DNA of 64,000 bases from Gorsachius magnificus (GCA_034008185.1 CM067087.1:46296090-46360089), one strand, 5' to 3'. Counted from the stretch's first letter, positions 12,590 to 24,084 are shown. Numbers and translations are program-made. Notes: generated from the sequence alone by a model not told the origin.

Positions 12590-13663
12590 AAGCAATGCTG
12601 TAAATCTCCTTTATCACTTCCTGTGAAAGCTAAATCTACAGCCCGCAAAATGTATGTGCTTTACTTCACATGCCTAAGTCATCCTCTTGAAATCGATGGG
12701 ACTTGTGAGGGGCATAAGATTTAAACAAGAGCATCGCTCCTTACAGGTCCTGGATCAGGATTTATGGATGCACTGCGTATGCTTCTCTGAGAGATTTTGG
12801 CCACCAAAGCATGTGAGAATTCCTGGATTTTGGCCTCACAGCAGCTTGCCTGGCTTGTTTTGTTCAGTTTGTGCAATAGGTTTCTCTGCAGCGAGGGTGC
12901 AGGAGGGGGAAGGCAGGGGACGTCCTGGCGGTGTGCAGGAGGGCTGTGGGTGAAGGCTGTGAGCGAGGAGGGAGCCCATGGCAGAGGAAAACCCGAGAGG
13001 TGCTGAGCAGGGCTGGGGAGAGACATCCCCCAGGCCTCTGGACGGCAGCAAGGACATTTTGTTGGGAGGTCTGCGCCAAGAGGTGCTTCCCACAATCCAG
13101 AAAGCTACACCAAGCCTGGAGGAGAGGAGGAAGGCAGAATTCTTTCCTAAACCCACTTCTCATGTGTTTTGTGTCTTATCTAATCCCTCTGAATTCTCTC
13201 TGTCCTAAAGAGTTAATTATTCTGGTTCTTATTCTAATGCTATTGCTCCTTTTAAATTTAAAGAGACTGTCTGTCTTTTCTGTGAACTCACTGTAAGGAG
13301 AAGATCTAGGCAGATTTGCCTCAAAGCTTTAGCCAAGCTAAAGTCCTATTACAAGCCATTGAGGTGATTTAATTTTATTACTTCAGGACACTTTTTACGA
13401 GGAAAGTTAGTACATGCTGCAGCGCTTTGCCGAATCCGGGCATCCTTCTCCTTCGTTCCTATCTGAGCACTTGGTAGGCAAACACCATGGGTGCAGCTGT
13501 AATACACACTGGTATTTTAAACTGCAGTGTAAGGATATAAGGGGTTTTTTTTAATATTGATTTGGCTTCATCTGCTTAGGTGACCCCTGGCATGAATACC
13601 ATATTTAGCTGTGAACTTTGCTTTTTGCTTTTTTTATATATATATAAAGAGCCCAAACCATTA
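12590..13663. other. Non-coding sequence with a GC-rich patch at 12880-13130
   Basis: About 250 bases from 12880 are much richer in G than the flanks, with G-runs such as AGGGGGAAGGCAGGGG. Because stops are rare in GC-rich DNA, open frames of 69-124 codons overlap here in at least six phases on both strands (12687-13296). None shows a domain. No CR1 signature is present, so this may be an unrecognised old repeat or a local GC peak. Confidence 0.5.
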
Positions 13664-13669
13664 TCTTTT

Positions 13670-13702
<33 letters not shown>

Positions 13703-13706
13703 TTTT
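13664..13706. repeat. T-rich tract (T12, C, T23)
   Basis: A nearly pure T tract with one internal C, about 20 bases downstream of a short TATATATATA stretch near 13637-13646. It is simple sequence with no adjacent CR1. Confidence 0.95.
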
Positions 13707-13926
13707 GTGTAGCATAAGCTTCATCTGGCACTAGCTGGTAGAAAAGAGCTCAACATCAGAGAACCAAAGTATATTTTTTGCCTTCCAACTACTATCAGAA
13801 CGAACACTAGGACCAAAGGCTCTCATTGAAAATAACTCCTTAAATAATCACTTATCCTGCGGGCATTTGATCTGTATGATCTGAATGAAACTGCTGATAA
13901 GTTCAGAGAAATAGAAAACTGTGTTT

Positions 13927-13951
13927 AAAAAAAAAAAAAAAAAAAAAAAAA
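13927..13951. repeat. Poly(A) run, A25
   Basis: A pure run of 25 A residues directly before the complex block that starts near 13955. It is not linked to a CR1 end. Confidence 0.95.
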
Positions 13952-13954
13952 TCA

Positions 13955-14440
13955 TTTCTCCTGGGGCCTGAAGTCCTGTCAGTCACATGGCGGATTAGAG
14001 GCTTGGCAGCTCGCCCGCCCATCAGACAGCATGGAAGTTCTTTGATGCCAATTGCATTAGCTTCCCTCTACTAATGTGCTACAGAGCTCAGAAAATAAAA
14101 GACTGAAGGTCAACATACCAGCATGTACCCCCGGTATAGCAAGGGCTGCTCATAATGTGCAGAGTTCAAGCTGCAGGCTGGGTGACCTTCTCCTACGCCC
14201 AAGGTCTCGAGATTTTGTCCTCGAGTCCCAAGTGCAGTGAGAGCTTGTCAGAGCCCTGTCCCAGGATGCAATTTACTCTGAAATTCCCGAACGGACACAG
14301 TTTGCCTTCAACCATTACGGCCGGTTATTTATGTGCAGATGCTGTGGGCTATGAACTTTCTGCAGAGTGTAACCACTGCTCAACTCCGCTCTCGCGCTCC
14401 CGGTTTTGTTCATTGCGAGGGCCATAACGCGTAGGAATCG
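13955..14440. promoter_or_regulatory. Candidate conserved regulatory block with retained CpGs
   Basis: Complex, non-repetitive sequence that keeps about 15 CpG dinucleotides between 14194 and 14440 in an otherwise CpG-poor window. It carries ATTA and E-box-type words in its first half (for example around 14045-14085). A 90-codon plus-strand frame (14155-14427) lies across the CpG-rich half. It is Ser/Cys-rich, has no recognised domain and ends at the edge of the patch. An enhancer or a weak unmethylated promoter would explain CpG retention; both are inferences. Confidence 0.3.
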
Positions 14441-16980
14441 CCAGAGCTCATAAGTAAAAAAGCTAGACTTTGACTGATTTGAATGCCCTCAGACAAAAAG
14501 TCTGCTTTACGTACATCTTCTCCCACAGGCATCTTGCTATAGAGATGTGCTACAGAGATGGATGACAGACCCATGTGTCTGCTGGCTTATTTTAAGCATA
14601 ATATAGTAGAGACACTACACAGATGATAGATGACCAGAGATGACCGTGTGTTTGCAAGGTAATTAATTGCTACATCCTTCCTTCCTCAGAAACAGGGAGG
14701 AAGAACCAAGCCATTCCCAAAAGCATCTGAAGTGTGATACTTGCTGGGAGGTGAAGCTTATGTGTTGAAGCAAAATGTAAAAACAGAAGTCTAAGAAATC
14801 ACCAAAACACAGCAAGGTGACTGTAAGTGTATCTAGTCATCACAAAATGCTCAGGTTTGTTGTGGAGAGGCATGTATCCAGCCACGAAAATATGGAGCCC
14901 TCCAGTCCAACCTCCATCCTACCCATGGTGTACGTGAGAGTTTTCCACGCCTTTTCTTGTTCCTCGCCCCGGACATCATCTTGTATTCTTCCCACTGTGT
15001 GAGCTTTGGAAAGCTTGGAAGACTTCTGTAGCACTTCTGATACGGTGCCACAGCCCTTAAATTCACCCTTCACTAGTGAGAAGGGGTAAACTGTAACTCC
15101 CCGGGTAGCAGTTGGCACAGAGCTGGGCATCAATCAGCTTGTAAAACCGGTGGATTGACACTGAAATCTACCTTGTGACTAGTAAAAGAACTAGAGGAGT
15201 ATAAAATCGTAGGACGAAAGGAAGCTCTTTCATATAGTGACAAAAATCAAATAGGTGACTTTGGACTGAAAAGAGCTTAAGACCAAAGGGGAAAGGGTTT
15301 TATTTTAACCTCTGATTTTTCAGTTTTACACTGTAATAACCTCATCAGGGAGACAGGCTGTAAAGTGGGGAACAATTTGTAGTATTTCCCCCTGACTGTT
15401 ATGTGCTAAATTTGCCCTTCAAGCTTGAAGTGACTTTGGTTTTAAGTCATGATAGGGGGATAGACCTCCCAAAGCAAGGGAACTCTACTGTACTTCTCTT
15501 CCCTCATACTGATGATAATTAATGCTCATAAAACAGAGGCAAGGGCAACACTGCAACAGCTACCCTTGCTAAGCTTACAAATTATACAAAACATCATATT
15601 TCTTGCCAAAGCCAGGGTCTGATTACACAATGTTAACTGACACGGACTGAAAAAAAAAGCTGTATTACTTTGCTAGGTTACAAGCAGTAACAAGAAAAAT
15701 ATGTAAACAGTGAAGGAAGAACATACTTTGTCATTAAATGAGCAAGACAGATGATGGATGATGCGGGCATTAAAGTGCAAGAAAAGTTGGAGTCATCTTT
15801 AATTGCTTCATTTTATCCCTTTTGAATGAAGAAACATATCTTCCATGAGTTCAGTGGTGGCAAAAGGTGAATTATGTATAAAATAGAGATTTGGCCTGAG
15901 ATTAAATCCTTTACTTAGCTGTACACAAACCTGGATCTCCATTTTGCAGCTGAGGGACACCAATAATAGCAAGAGAAAAAAAACCCCACCACTTTGTGTC
16001 TGTAGGTCTTGGAGGTTTTTTGATCAGTGCAAAGATGAGTCGTGCACCTTTGATGATTTTGCTTTGCACGTACTGCTCAGGTCTTCTATAACCATACGAA
16101 TGTCCTGCTCGTTTACAGGCCCTCTGGCTTTGCAAGGTTTCTACTGAAAAAAATAATACAGAGCATGTCCAATCATAGCCTTGAATGCGTTAGAGGATAA
16201 TTGCAGAATATTGTTTGGATAATTCACAAGTAAATTTCTTCAGATAAATACAGGTCACCCTGATACATAACACTCTCTTCAATTCTGCTTTATTTTCCCC
16301 TGAGGTTTTCAAAGTACTCTACTAATGGTATTTAATTTCTCTTCTCAAGCAACTGCAGTCTGAAGGTTTGCAGCATTTACCTAGATTATATTTTTTTTTT
16401 TTTTTAGTTTTAATACTATTTGAGGTACTGATTTGGGAGATGACTTACAGATTACTGTAAGATATGTTTGTATGTACAGTGTAGACAGAGAAATCATGTA
16501 GGCTATAATTAGGGTTTTCTGATACTTCTGATGGAAAAAAGCTTTTTGGACTTGCTTTTGTAACTTTTGTGCTGTATTTGTGATGAAACCCATGGCAGAT
16601 CTTTGTCTCGGGCTGAATTAGATGGAAAATTGGAATGTTTTTTTATGAAAATACGAATCCAGGGGAGAAAAGCTGTTTTGCTTACATTGTCTTAAAAATT
16701 CTGTCTGTGAAAAAAGTTTCACCCACGTACTTGGGCACATGGATTTGAAATACTACCCTATGGGGAGGTAGCTTTTCTTCAGCAATGCCTGTTTCATAGT
16801 CCTTGTACAAGTCCCTCTTGTTTCACCTTTCACGCAAGTCCAGTAGATACTTATTAGGAATCTGGTTTTGTATTTTCTGGTGTCGTATTTATTCTGTTTT
16901 GTTCTAGTTTTGTATTATTTTGCACTGGGAAGGGTGGAAGGAGAAGCCATGCTACTCCTAAGTAGTTTTGTCAATTTTAT
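14441..16980. other. Non-coding unique sequence, no gene seen
   Basis: Unique AT-rich DNA with frames of 61-97 codons on both strands near 14817-15133 and 15911-16147. The frames overlap each other in antisense and show no domain. A T15 run lies at 16391-16405. Nothing else was recognised. Confidence 0.55.
16391..16405. repeat. Poly(T) run, T15
   Basis: Fifteen T residues after CTAGATTATA. This is simple sequence. Confidence 0.9.
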
Positions 16981-17073
16981 AGAATCATAGAATGTTTTGG
17001 GTTGGACGGACCCCTAGAGGTCATCTAGTCCAACCCCCCTGCAGGGAGCAGGGACACCGCTAACGAGATCAGG
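16981..17073 (-). mobile_element. CR1 LINE 3' end, strongly 5'-truncated
   Basis: On the plus strand it begins AGAATCATAGAATG, the reverse complement of the CR1 tail. It continues with the diagnostic GGTTGGACGGACCCC, CATCTAGTCCAACCCCCC and GCAGGGACACC words in the expected order. About 93 bp of the 3' UTR remain and no coding sequence is left. A short TA microsatellite follows directly. CR1 copies normally lack target-site duplications, and none was seen. Confidence 0.92.
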
Positions 17074-17077
17074 AAAT

Positions 17078-17096
17078 TATATATATATTATATATT
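17078..17096. repeat. Short TA-rich microsatellite
   Basis: An imperfect (TA)n stretch immediately beyond the truncated end of the neighbouring CR1 copy. Confidence 0.8.
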
Positions 17097-17098
17097 AC

Positions 17099-17720
17099 AA
17101 TAGTAATCATCTTCAAAAAATTAAGTTTAATTTTTTTGTTACTCTGCTTTTTCCTATCCTCTACTCCATTTCATACTTTCTCGCTCTGACCGTGGTCACA
17201 TAATTAGTTGATTTCTAAAGTAGCATAAATAATGGGATGAAAACCTTCATGGAGATGGCAGGAGCAAAGGTAGTCAAGGTTAGGATTTCCTGACTAGTTT
17301 TGCCATGAATGGAGTTTCTTTCTGATCCACCTTAGGGGATTCTCTCTCCACCCCCAACCTTCTCACTACTCCTCATTGCTGTGATACATCTCACAAACTC
17401 CTTTGTTTTAAGAAATTCTTGTTCAGTTCTTAGTGAAGGGGTAAAAAACTTTTAGACAAGCAGAAGTAAGTAGCTGGAGGCAGGATCTCTCTGTTATTTG
17501 GGAGCTAAACAGATTTATCTCTCTTAAAGTAGCAATTAGTAAATCTGTTACCATTTAACTGCCCTGGGGCTAAGGCAATAAAATAACAGTTTATCCAAAA
17601 CCAGAAATATGCCAATAAATGTGATCCTCATGGTGACACTGAAGTCATTAGGAGCATTTCCTTCTATAAGAAAGGAGAATGTAGCTGAGCTAAAAATACT
17701 GTAAATATACAAAAGCACTT
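17099..17720. other. Non-coding spacer between two minus-strand CR1 copies
   Basis: About 620 bases of unique sequence with no open frame of note. Its only structure is the two CR1 copies in the same orientation at its ends. They belong to different CR1 types (the words differ), so they are separate insertions. Confidence 0.55.
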
Positions 17721-18135
17721 AGAATCATAGAATCCTTTAGGGTTCAAAAGCCCTTTAAGCTCCCTCAGCCCAACCGTTCCCCTACCCCTGCCATCCCACC
17801 CCCAAACCCTGGCCCTCAGCACCGCCTCTGCCCGGCTGTTAAATCCCCCCAGGGCTGGGGACTCGACCCCTTCCCTGGGCAGCCCCTTCCAGTGCCTGAC
17901 AGCCCTTGGGGGAAGGAATTGTTCCCCAGGGCCAACCTCACCCTGCCCGGGCACAACTTGAGGCCGGCGCCCCTCGTCCCATCGCCCCTTCCCTGGGAGC
18001 AGAGCCCCCCCCTCAGGCAGTGGCACCCCCCCCCCCCAGCAGCCGGGGCTCCAGACCCCTCCCCAGCTCCGCTGCCCTTCTCTGGACACGCTCCAGCCCC
18101 TCCAGGTCCTTCGGGGAGGGAGGGGCCCAACACTG
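17721..18135 (-). mobile_element. CR1 LINE 3' fragment, about 415 bp
   Basis: The plus strand starts AGAATCATAGAATCC, the reverse complement of the CR1 tail. Read on the minus strand it ends with the CR1 3' UTR and is preceded by the C-terminal ORF2 region: a frame inside 17664-18089 contains GLPREGVESP, a typical CR1 stretch. The 5' end near 18135 still holds the CR1 words for GGAGCGTGTCCAGAGAAGGG. The copy is very GC-rich and contains a C12 run on the plus strand near 18026-18037. Frameshifts break the ORF, so no protein is made. Confidence 0.93.
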
Positions 18136-18918
18136 AAAATTGGAAATATTTAGAAAGAGTTGGAGTCAGATCAACTAAAATAGCGTTCTCTTTTACACAT
18201 AAACAGTTAAAGGATACATTAGCTTATAAAGTATTTTATTGATAGTGGTTTTCTTTGAGTTGGAGCCAGTAGAAATGGGGAATATGAAATGTCCAGAGAA
18301 CAGAGAGGTGGAAACAGAGATGCTCTGAAGCTACGATGAGAAGGGGGAATTGGAAAGGAGGTGGGAAGACACTGGGGCTCAGGGGCTGAGCATGCTGGAG
18401 CATTGGGGATGCTTGCACAAGGTGACCGAAATGAGGGTATGTGGGGAATGGAAATAAGAAGGTGAACAACAAGGAGGGCTGTGTAGGTGACACAACTGAG
18501 GCTGGGGGAAGAAGAGGAGAAACACGAAGGGAAGTAGCTAGACTGAACGCAGCAAAAGGCAGAAAATGCGGGGAAGCACAGAGAGGGTTTCCCTCGCAGA
18601 GCAAACGGTGTTTCAGAGGCTGGAAGGAGTCCCCTGAGAGTCCCTTTTCTTTTCCTGCCACTGAAGGTCTGTAAGGCTCTGGTCAGATTGTCCTATCCTT
18701 CTACCAACCGTGAAAGTGTACTTGCTAGCTTCACAAAGGAGGTGCTACAGGGCTATGTACAGCGTGTACGCGGTGTGTGTATATATAGTGGGGTTGAGCT
18801 ATCAACTGCCTCCTTTACCACATTTCTCAACTTTTCTATCCTGCTTGCTGCTATCTCTCACACCGTAACCTGATCTATCCATATAGAGGTCCACTTTGAC
18901 AAAGGAATGGATCTGAGC
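18136..18918. other. Non-coding sequence, purine-rich on the plus strand
   Basis: From about 18290 to 18660 the plus strand is strongly purine-rich. This yields a 141-codon minus-strand frame (18236-18661) full of Pro, Leu, Ser and Phe, and a 77-codon plus-strand frame. Both reflect composition, not a known protein. A short GTGTGTATATATAG stretch lies near 18774. Confidence 0.5.
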
Positions 18919-18961
18919 TTTTTTCTTTTTTTTTTTTTTTTTCTTTTCCTTTCTTTTTTTT
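18919..18961. repeat. Pyrimidine tract (T with few C)
   Basis: About 43 bases of T with four interspersed C sites, ending shortly before the 5' truncation point of the plus-strand CR1 copy. The closeness may be chance or may reflect an insertion preference. Confidence 0.9.
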
Positions 18962-19000
18962 GGGAGGGAAGGAGGGGCTAGATGGGGGAGGGAAGAGAAA

Positions 19001-19588
19001 CAGTGTAAAGGCCAATGGTATCCTGGGGCACATCAAGAGGAGCGTGGCCAGCAGGGCGAGGGAGGTTCTCCTCCCCCTCTACTCTGCCCTGGTGAGACCC
19101 CACCTGGAGCACTGGGTCCAGTTCTGGGCTCCCCGGTTCAAGAAAGATGATGAACTCCTGGAGAGAGTCCAGAGGAGGGCTACAAAGATGGTGAGGGGAC
19201 GGGAGCATCTCCCCTATGAGGAAAGGCTGAGGGAGCTGGGCTTGTTCAGCCTGGAGAAGAGAAGGCTGAGAGGGGATCTCATCAACACCTACAAATATCT
19301 CAAGGGTGGGGGTCACGAGGACGGAGCCAGACTCTTCTCAGTGGTGCCCATCGCCAGGACGAGGAGCCATGGGCACAACCTGAAGCAGAAGAGGTTCCAG
19401 TTGAACGGGAGGAAGAACTTCTTGACTTGGAGGGTGCCTGAGCCCTGGCTCTGGAGATCTTCAACCCCCACCTGGCCGCTGTCCTGTGCCCCCTGCTCTG
19501 GGTGAGCCTGCTTGGGCAGGGGAGTGGCACTGGGGGAGCTCCCAAGGGCCCTGCCAACCCCTGCCATGCTGGGATTCTGGGATTCTGT
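19001..19588 (+). mobile_element. CR1 LINE, longest copy in the window
   Basis: It carries the C-terminal part of CR1 ORF2 followed by the 3' UTR and the tail GGGATTCTGGGATTCTGTA. The 5' side is truncated just inside the reverse-transcriptase ORF. Compared with the copy at 39460 it lacks 34 bp after the codons for Glu-Pro-Trp (position 19448), which shifts the reading frame. The long intact frame suggests a fairly young insertion. Confidence 0.95.
19005..19448 (+). pseudogene. CR1 ORF2 reverse-transcriptase C-terminal fragment
   Basis: An open stretch of 148 codons. It starts [20 protein letters not shown], continues through [47 protein letters not shown] and YKYLKGG, and ends EPW. These are the well-known thumb and C-terminal words of CR1 reverse transcriptase, the enzyme that copies the LINE RNA into DNA at the insertion site. 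The endonuclease and catalytic palm domains (the YADD region) are absent because of 5' truncation. After EPW a 34-bp deletion shifts the frame, which closes at 19505. There is no functional product. Confidence 0.9.
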
Positions 19589-22480
19589 AAAACATTCATA
19601 GGCAAAAGACTGCACAAGCAGCACCAATTCCAAGCATCTTAATTTCAGTGCCTAGCTTTATATTTAGAGAGCTATTACTCCCACTGGCTTTCCTGCAAAC
19701 TTTATCTGCAGCCCAGCATTTCTGTTAAAAAAGACTGTTTCTTCGAGTTTGAAAGTATGAATGGATTTTATAGTTTGGAACCCGAGTTTATAGATTTGCT
19801 CAAGAACACAAACCTATTCACTGTAAGAATCACAATTAGAATTTCGTTTTCTTCAAGGGCTCAATCTTACAGGAGGCTGAACATTATTGACATAAAACTC
19901 ATAGAGTTAAGGTGTATATAATCAAAGTACACAACACTCCGAAGAATTGAGCCGTAAGCATAGAATTCACTAGACTAATGCATTTGGAAACACTTTGCTT
20001 TGCATATAGAGGGAATGATCACACATCAGACACCTGGCAATTTTGATGATCCTGGTTTTGTAAGAATAACATTGCATACTCTATTACCAGCAGAGTAATA
20101 AATGAGAACGCTGAACAGAAGTGCCGAAAGGAATCCCTAATATCATTTTTATGAACATCTGTCATTTTGTTTAAGTACAAAGAAAAATGAGCTTATGCAG
20201 AATGAAAAATCAGTTCTAAAATTGAGACTATTAGTACCTTTTGCAAAATGTTCTTATTTTTATTGAGTATTTTACTCTGTGCATGAGAATTTGCAGCATT
20301 ATTTTTATGGCTCCGCACAACCTCCATTGTGCATTCGGCCTTGGTATGGAACTGCGAGGAGCTGGCTTACACATAAGGATAAAAAGAGGTGTAATGAATC
20401 ATGAAACAAGCCTGTTTTATTCAATAAGACATTGTCTGAGCTTTCTTTCCACATGAGGAACTGGCCATTCAAACAGAAATGACCTGCAGAATTTTTGCAT
20501 AGAAAGGAAACAAAATGCATTGGGGCATATGTGGTAATAACTCTGTTGTTTCCTGATACTATGAGATTAAATTAAACAGGACTTGCATTTGGAAACTTCT
20601 CTAGTGCAAAGAACAGTGAAGTATTTTCTTCTGAAAATGTCATCCATTCGTTTCTCCAGTAATTTTTCAGAACTTCTGTAATTGCAAGACCTTTCTTTCA
20701 GTATAAAAGCAGGCAGAGATGTCTGGCACAGCAGACATTAAGAGATTGAGAGGCTTTCTCAGGAAAGCAAGCGCCAGCATTACGTATGCATTACAAAAAA
20801 ACCCCTCACAAATGAAATGCTGCATGTAAACAGCAGGTAAAAGATGTCACCAGTATACAATGTAGTATCTGACATGAGTTGTTAAAATGGAATCTGTATG
20901 GTTTAGGTATTACCTTCAACCTGTGAAGAGATGAACGCAAGCTTGTCATACCTAATAACATTTACAGGTATCAGTCTGTCTATGAATTCTTGGCCTTTGT
21001 TGTGCTGTGTAAAGTGTTGAGTCACAGCATGCCGCTGTCGAGATGTCATTATTTTAGAGGTTGGTGCATAGAGTAATGACACTTCCACTTTTTTTGGCTA
21101 AAATTAGTTTGTGTGGAATAGGTCTTACTAGGAGGAAGGGAATGTTTTTCTTGTGGGATTTGGAAATCTTCTACCACATAAAGGTTCCTCTTTGGGTTTT
21201 TTTAGTCTTTTTTGAGCAATATATGAAGCACTTCTAAAAAGCTTTCCTTTCTTCATACCTTTACAGCATTCTAGTTTTAGTGGAATGTACGGATTTTTTC
21301 ATTTAGCCATTCTGCGCAACAGGTTTGGTAGTTCAATGCATGCCTTCTACTTTCTTCTCTCTGTAGTCCCTGATGCCTTTGGTTGATTAATTTGAGAATA
21401 AAGCATTCCTAGAAGAGCTCTTCCAGAGAGGGTTTTCTGTAGGCATCTGTTCTTTACATCCAGGGCAAGATGGTCCCTGCATGGTCAGGCAGGCTGCGAA
21501 GTTCAGTATGTAGAAACTTTGATTTTTACAGTCTTTTAACTTTTGGATGTGGCTTCTTCACATAGGAAATACTCACTGCAAGTCAAAGTGCAACAAGCTA
21601 TCAAGTCAAATTAAAACTAGAAATAAAAATGGAAAAAGAATTTTTCTTCCACCCCAGAGTAGAACACTGGCTCTCGTGCACATCAAGGTCTGACCCTGAA
21701 AGCTTTCACCGACAGGATTCTTTAATAGAGCAAGAAAATCAGTAACTGAGGAAAGTAGGAAAAAAGGGAGAGCGCTGCAATCCACAACAGTCCTTTGACT
21801 CGTTACTGTTAGAGGACTCGGTGCTGGACGTGCTGCTGCCTCTTCCCTCACTTTTATACACTTTAATGTGTCTGATCTCCTTTCTTTTTTTTTTTTATAC
21901 ATGGTTAGTCATTTTCATTATGAAAGGTCAGCCTACTTTTCTGCTGAAATTTGAATGTTGTCCACATTTTTTCCCCAAATATCATTACCTCAGCTAACAT
22001 TTTTGTCACCTATAATGACAAGATTCGTAGCATTTCTAGCACACATCTTTAGAATACGTTCTGTCTGAAGAGTTCTTCTTTTGGTAATTAAAAATGACCT
22101 GGCTACGTAGTAAATGTTAAAATATTGTGAAATGCTAATGGCCATCTTCAAGGTTTGAGAACCTTCTGTTCCCTTGTAAATTGTGCAAAATGCGATTTTT
22201 TGATCTTTGAAAAATTTCTTCCCCCCTCATGTTCATAAATTTCAGTTAATTTAAATGGATAAGGTCACCGAGTTTGTCTGGAAGACCAGTTAAGAATAAC
22301 CACTTCTGAAAACTTAGTTTCTTAAGCTGGCATTCTCAAGCTCTGCACAACTCCCATGCATGTTGCTTCGTAGACTCCCTTTTCATGTGGGCTGATCCTC
22401 CCCCGTGCCCACATGTCTATCCACAGAGTATTTTTCTAATTATAGAAGCAGTTACTAGCTTAGAAAAAAAACATACCCAA
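19589..22480. other. Non-coding unique sequence, no gene seen
   Basis: Unique AT-rich DNA. Short overlapping frames of 61-98 codons occur near 20241-20520, 20903-21088 and 21606-21902 without domains. A T12 run lies at 21885-21896. No further CR1 or RNA gene was recognised. Confidence 0.55.
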
Positions 22481-22976
22481 GACCTGTAGCTGGGCGAGGG
22501 CTGAAGCTGCAGTTGCCCTTCAGACACTTGCCGTCTCTGAAGCTGGCCTGCAGGACGCCTTTTATTTTCCCTTTGTGCATCCCAGTGTTGTTATCTGCAG
22601 ATGGAGTTAATGCCGCGTGGCTCCTCTCGGAGCACTTGGCACCTACAGGTGGAAAACCCTCGTTTGTTGTTATCTGTGAATTTTAGCAGTTCTTAATTCA
22701 TAACCATTGAAACCACTTGGAAAACTGTTAATTGCATTTCTGCTCTTCCACGCCTCCTCCTCCTCCCATCTGCTGCCTTTTTCTCCCACCTTTCCCTATC
22801 GCCTCTTCTTCTGATGAAGGTGGAGTTCAGTTGTTGCTGCCCAATGGCCCAACTCCGTCGCTTGGCTGCGTGCCTCTGCGCTTCCCCGGTGCCTGGCCCT
22901 GGGCATCTCCTTTTTTAGATTTTTAGCTCCTAAGGTTCTCACTTGAACCTTGTTTCTCTCCCTTTCTCTGCCACAG
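22481..22976. promoter_or_regulatory. Candidate regulatory block with a repeated GATA-type motif
   Basis: Complex sequence with scattered CpGs and two exact copies of TGTTGTTATCTG (22586-22597 and 22665-22676) spaced 79 bp apart. TTATCT is the reverse of a GATA core. E-box-type words CAGATG and CAGGTG lie next to and between the two copies, and AATTAA/TAATT words follow. This arrangement is typical of tissue-specific enhancers, but activity is only inferred. A (CTC)n-like pyrimidine stretch lies at about 22748-22765. Confidence 0.3.
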
Positions 22977-23031
22977 AATATTCTTACTTTCCTTCTGTCG
23001 GCAGTTTTAACTCTCAAAGGCGGTTGGCAAA
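22977..23031 (+). other. Possible 55-nt exon with strong flanking splice sites
   Basis: A near-ideal acceptor (TTTCTCTCCCTTTCTCTGCC followed by ACAG) precedes the segment and the donor GTGAGT follows it. Two of the three frames are open: one reads NILTFLLSAVLTLKGGWQ, the other YSYFPSVGSFNSQRRLA. Neither is recognised. The size (55, not a multiple of three) would shift a coding frame, so a non-coding RNA exon is as plausible as a coding one. Confidence 0.2.
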
Positions 23032-24084
23032 GTGAGTAGAAGAGCGAGGTTGGCCCCTCTGTGGTCGCCCTTGGCCCTCTGGAGTCGGGGTGCGTGCACC
23101 CGCAGGTGCCCGAGAGGACTCTGCAAAATCAGTAATAATAAAATAGCTGAAAACCTCCCACCTTTAACACTTCTTTACATAACACCATGTCAAAATTTGT
23201 CCTATGCTGGGTATTCTGAGGATATGGAAAGTAATCAGAAGTTTAATACATCAGATTATAAAGAAATTATATATATATCTTGAGGGCAAAATTAGAATTT
23301 TTTCCCCGTGTATTTTAATGGAAGATAAGGCTACAGAGAGCTTTTTTCCCTAGTTCATTGGGACTTTTATTTATTATTAGAGATAGTCAGATGTCTGGTT
23401 TGCAGTGCTTTAGGGATACTTAGAGTTGTTAAGTACATAGAATGGAAAGGAGTGAGAGAGCAGAGCCAGTCAAGAATTTTCCAGCAGAATGCTTTTTCCT
23501 GGAAAATGGTGTTTCAAGGGAACTCAGACGTTTCATGGAAATTCTTTAGAGTTTTGTTATGAACTTGCACAAAAAGACAGGCCCTGATGTCAGAGAAGGC
23601 CGTCTGCCATACTTTACACTGCTCCTCTTGATTTGACATAGTATCGGACAGTATAATTGAAATACTTGGGTTTGCTTTTAAAGTCATTTTAAGGGCAGCT
23701 GTTATTTATTATCAATTGTCAAGGCATCAGAATGTTCCATTGCAAACGAAACAGGATGTGTTTCATTCCAGAAAAAAATGACCTGTTTTAATCAATGCTG
23801 GGTGGCAGATGTCTTTGATGATTTAGAAGTAAAATATTTCAACTCTGACGCTATAGATGACTGTATCCCTAATTGTGGCGCGCTACTGCTGGTGTGGAGC
23901 GCGATGGTAGAAAGAAAGAAAACAATAGGCAATGTCCAAATGCATTTTAAAAGGAAATTAATTTGGATTCTGAAACTTTCCAAAAAAGAATTGCTTTGTC
24001 AAAGCATGTTTATGCATGGATTTTTTTGTAAATGTTTTGTTGAAAATGCTGAGATTTTGAGAAATTACTGGTTTTCGTGTTGGG

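Noticed and set aside
12687..13296. Cluster of open frames up to 124 codons on both strands
   Set aside because: A GC-rich, stop-poor patch gives open frames in many phases at once. None is protein-like over the others.
18236..18661. 141-codon minus-strand frame rich in Pro, Leu, Ser and Phe
   Set aside because: It is explained by the purine-rich plus strand. There is no known domain, and a plus-strand frame overlaps it.
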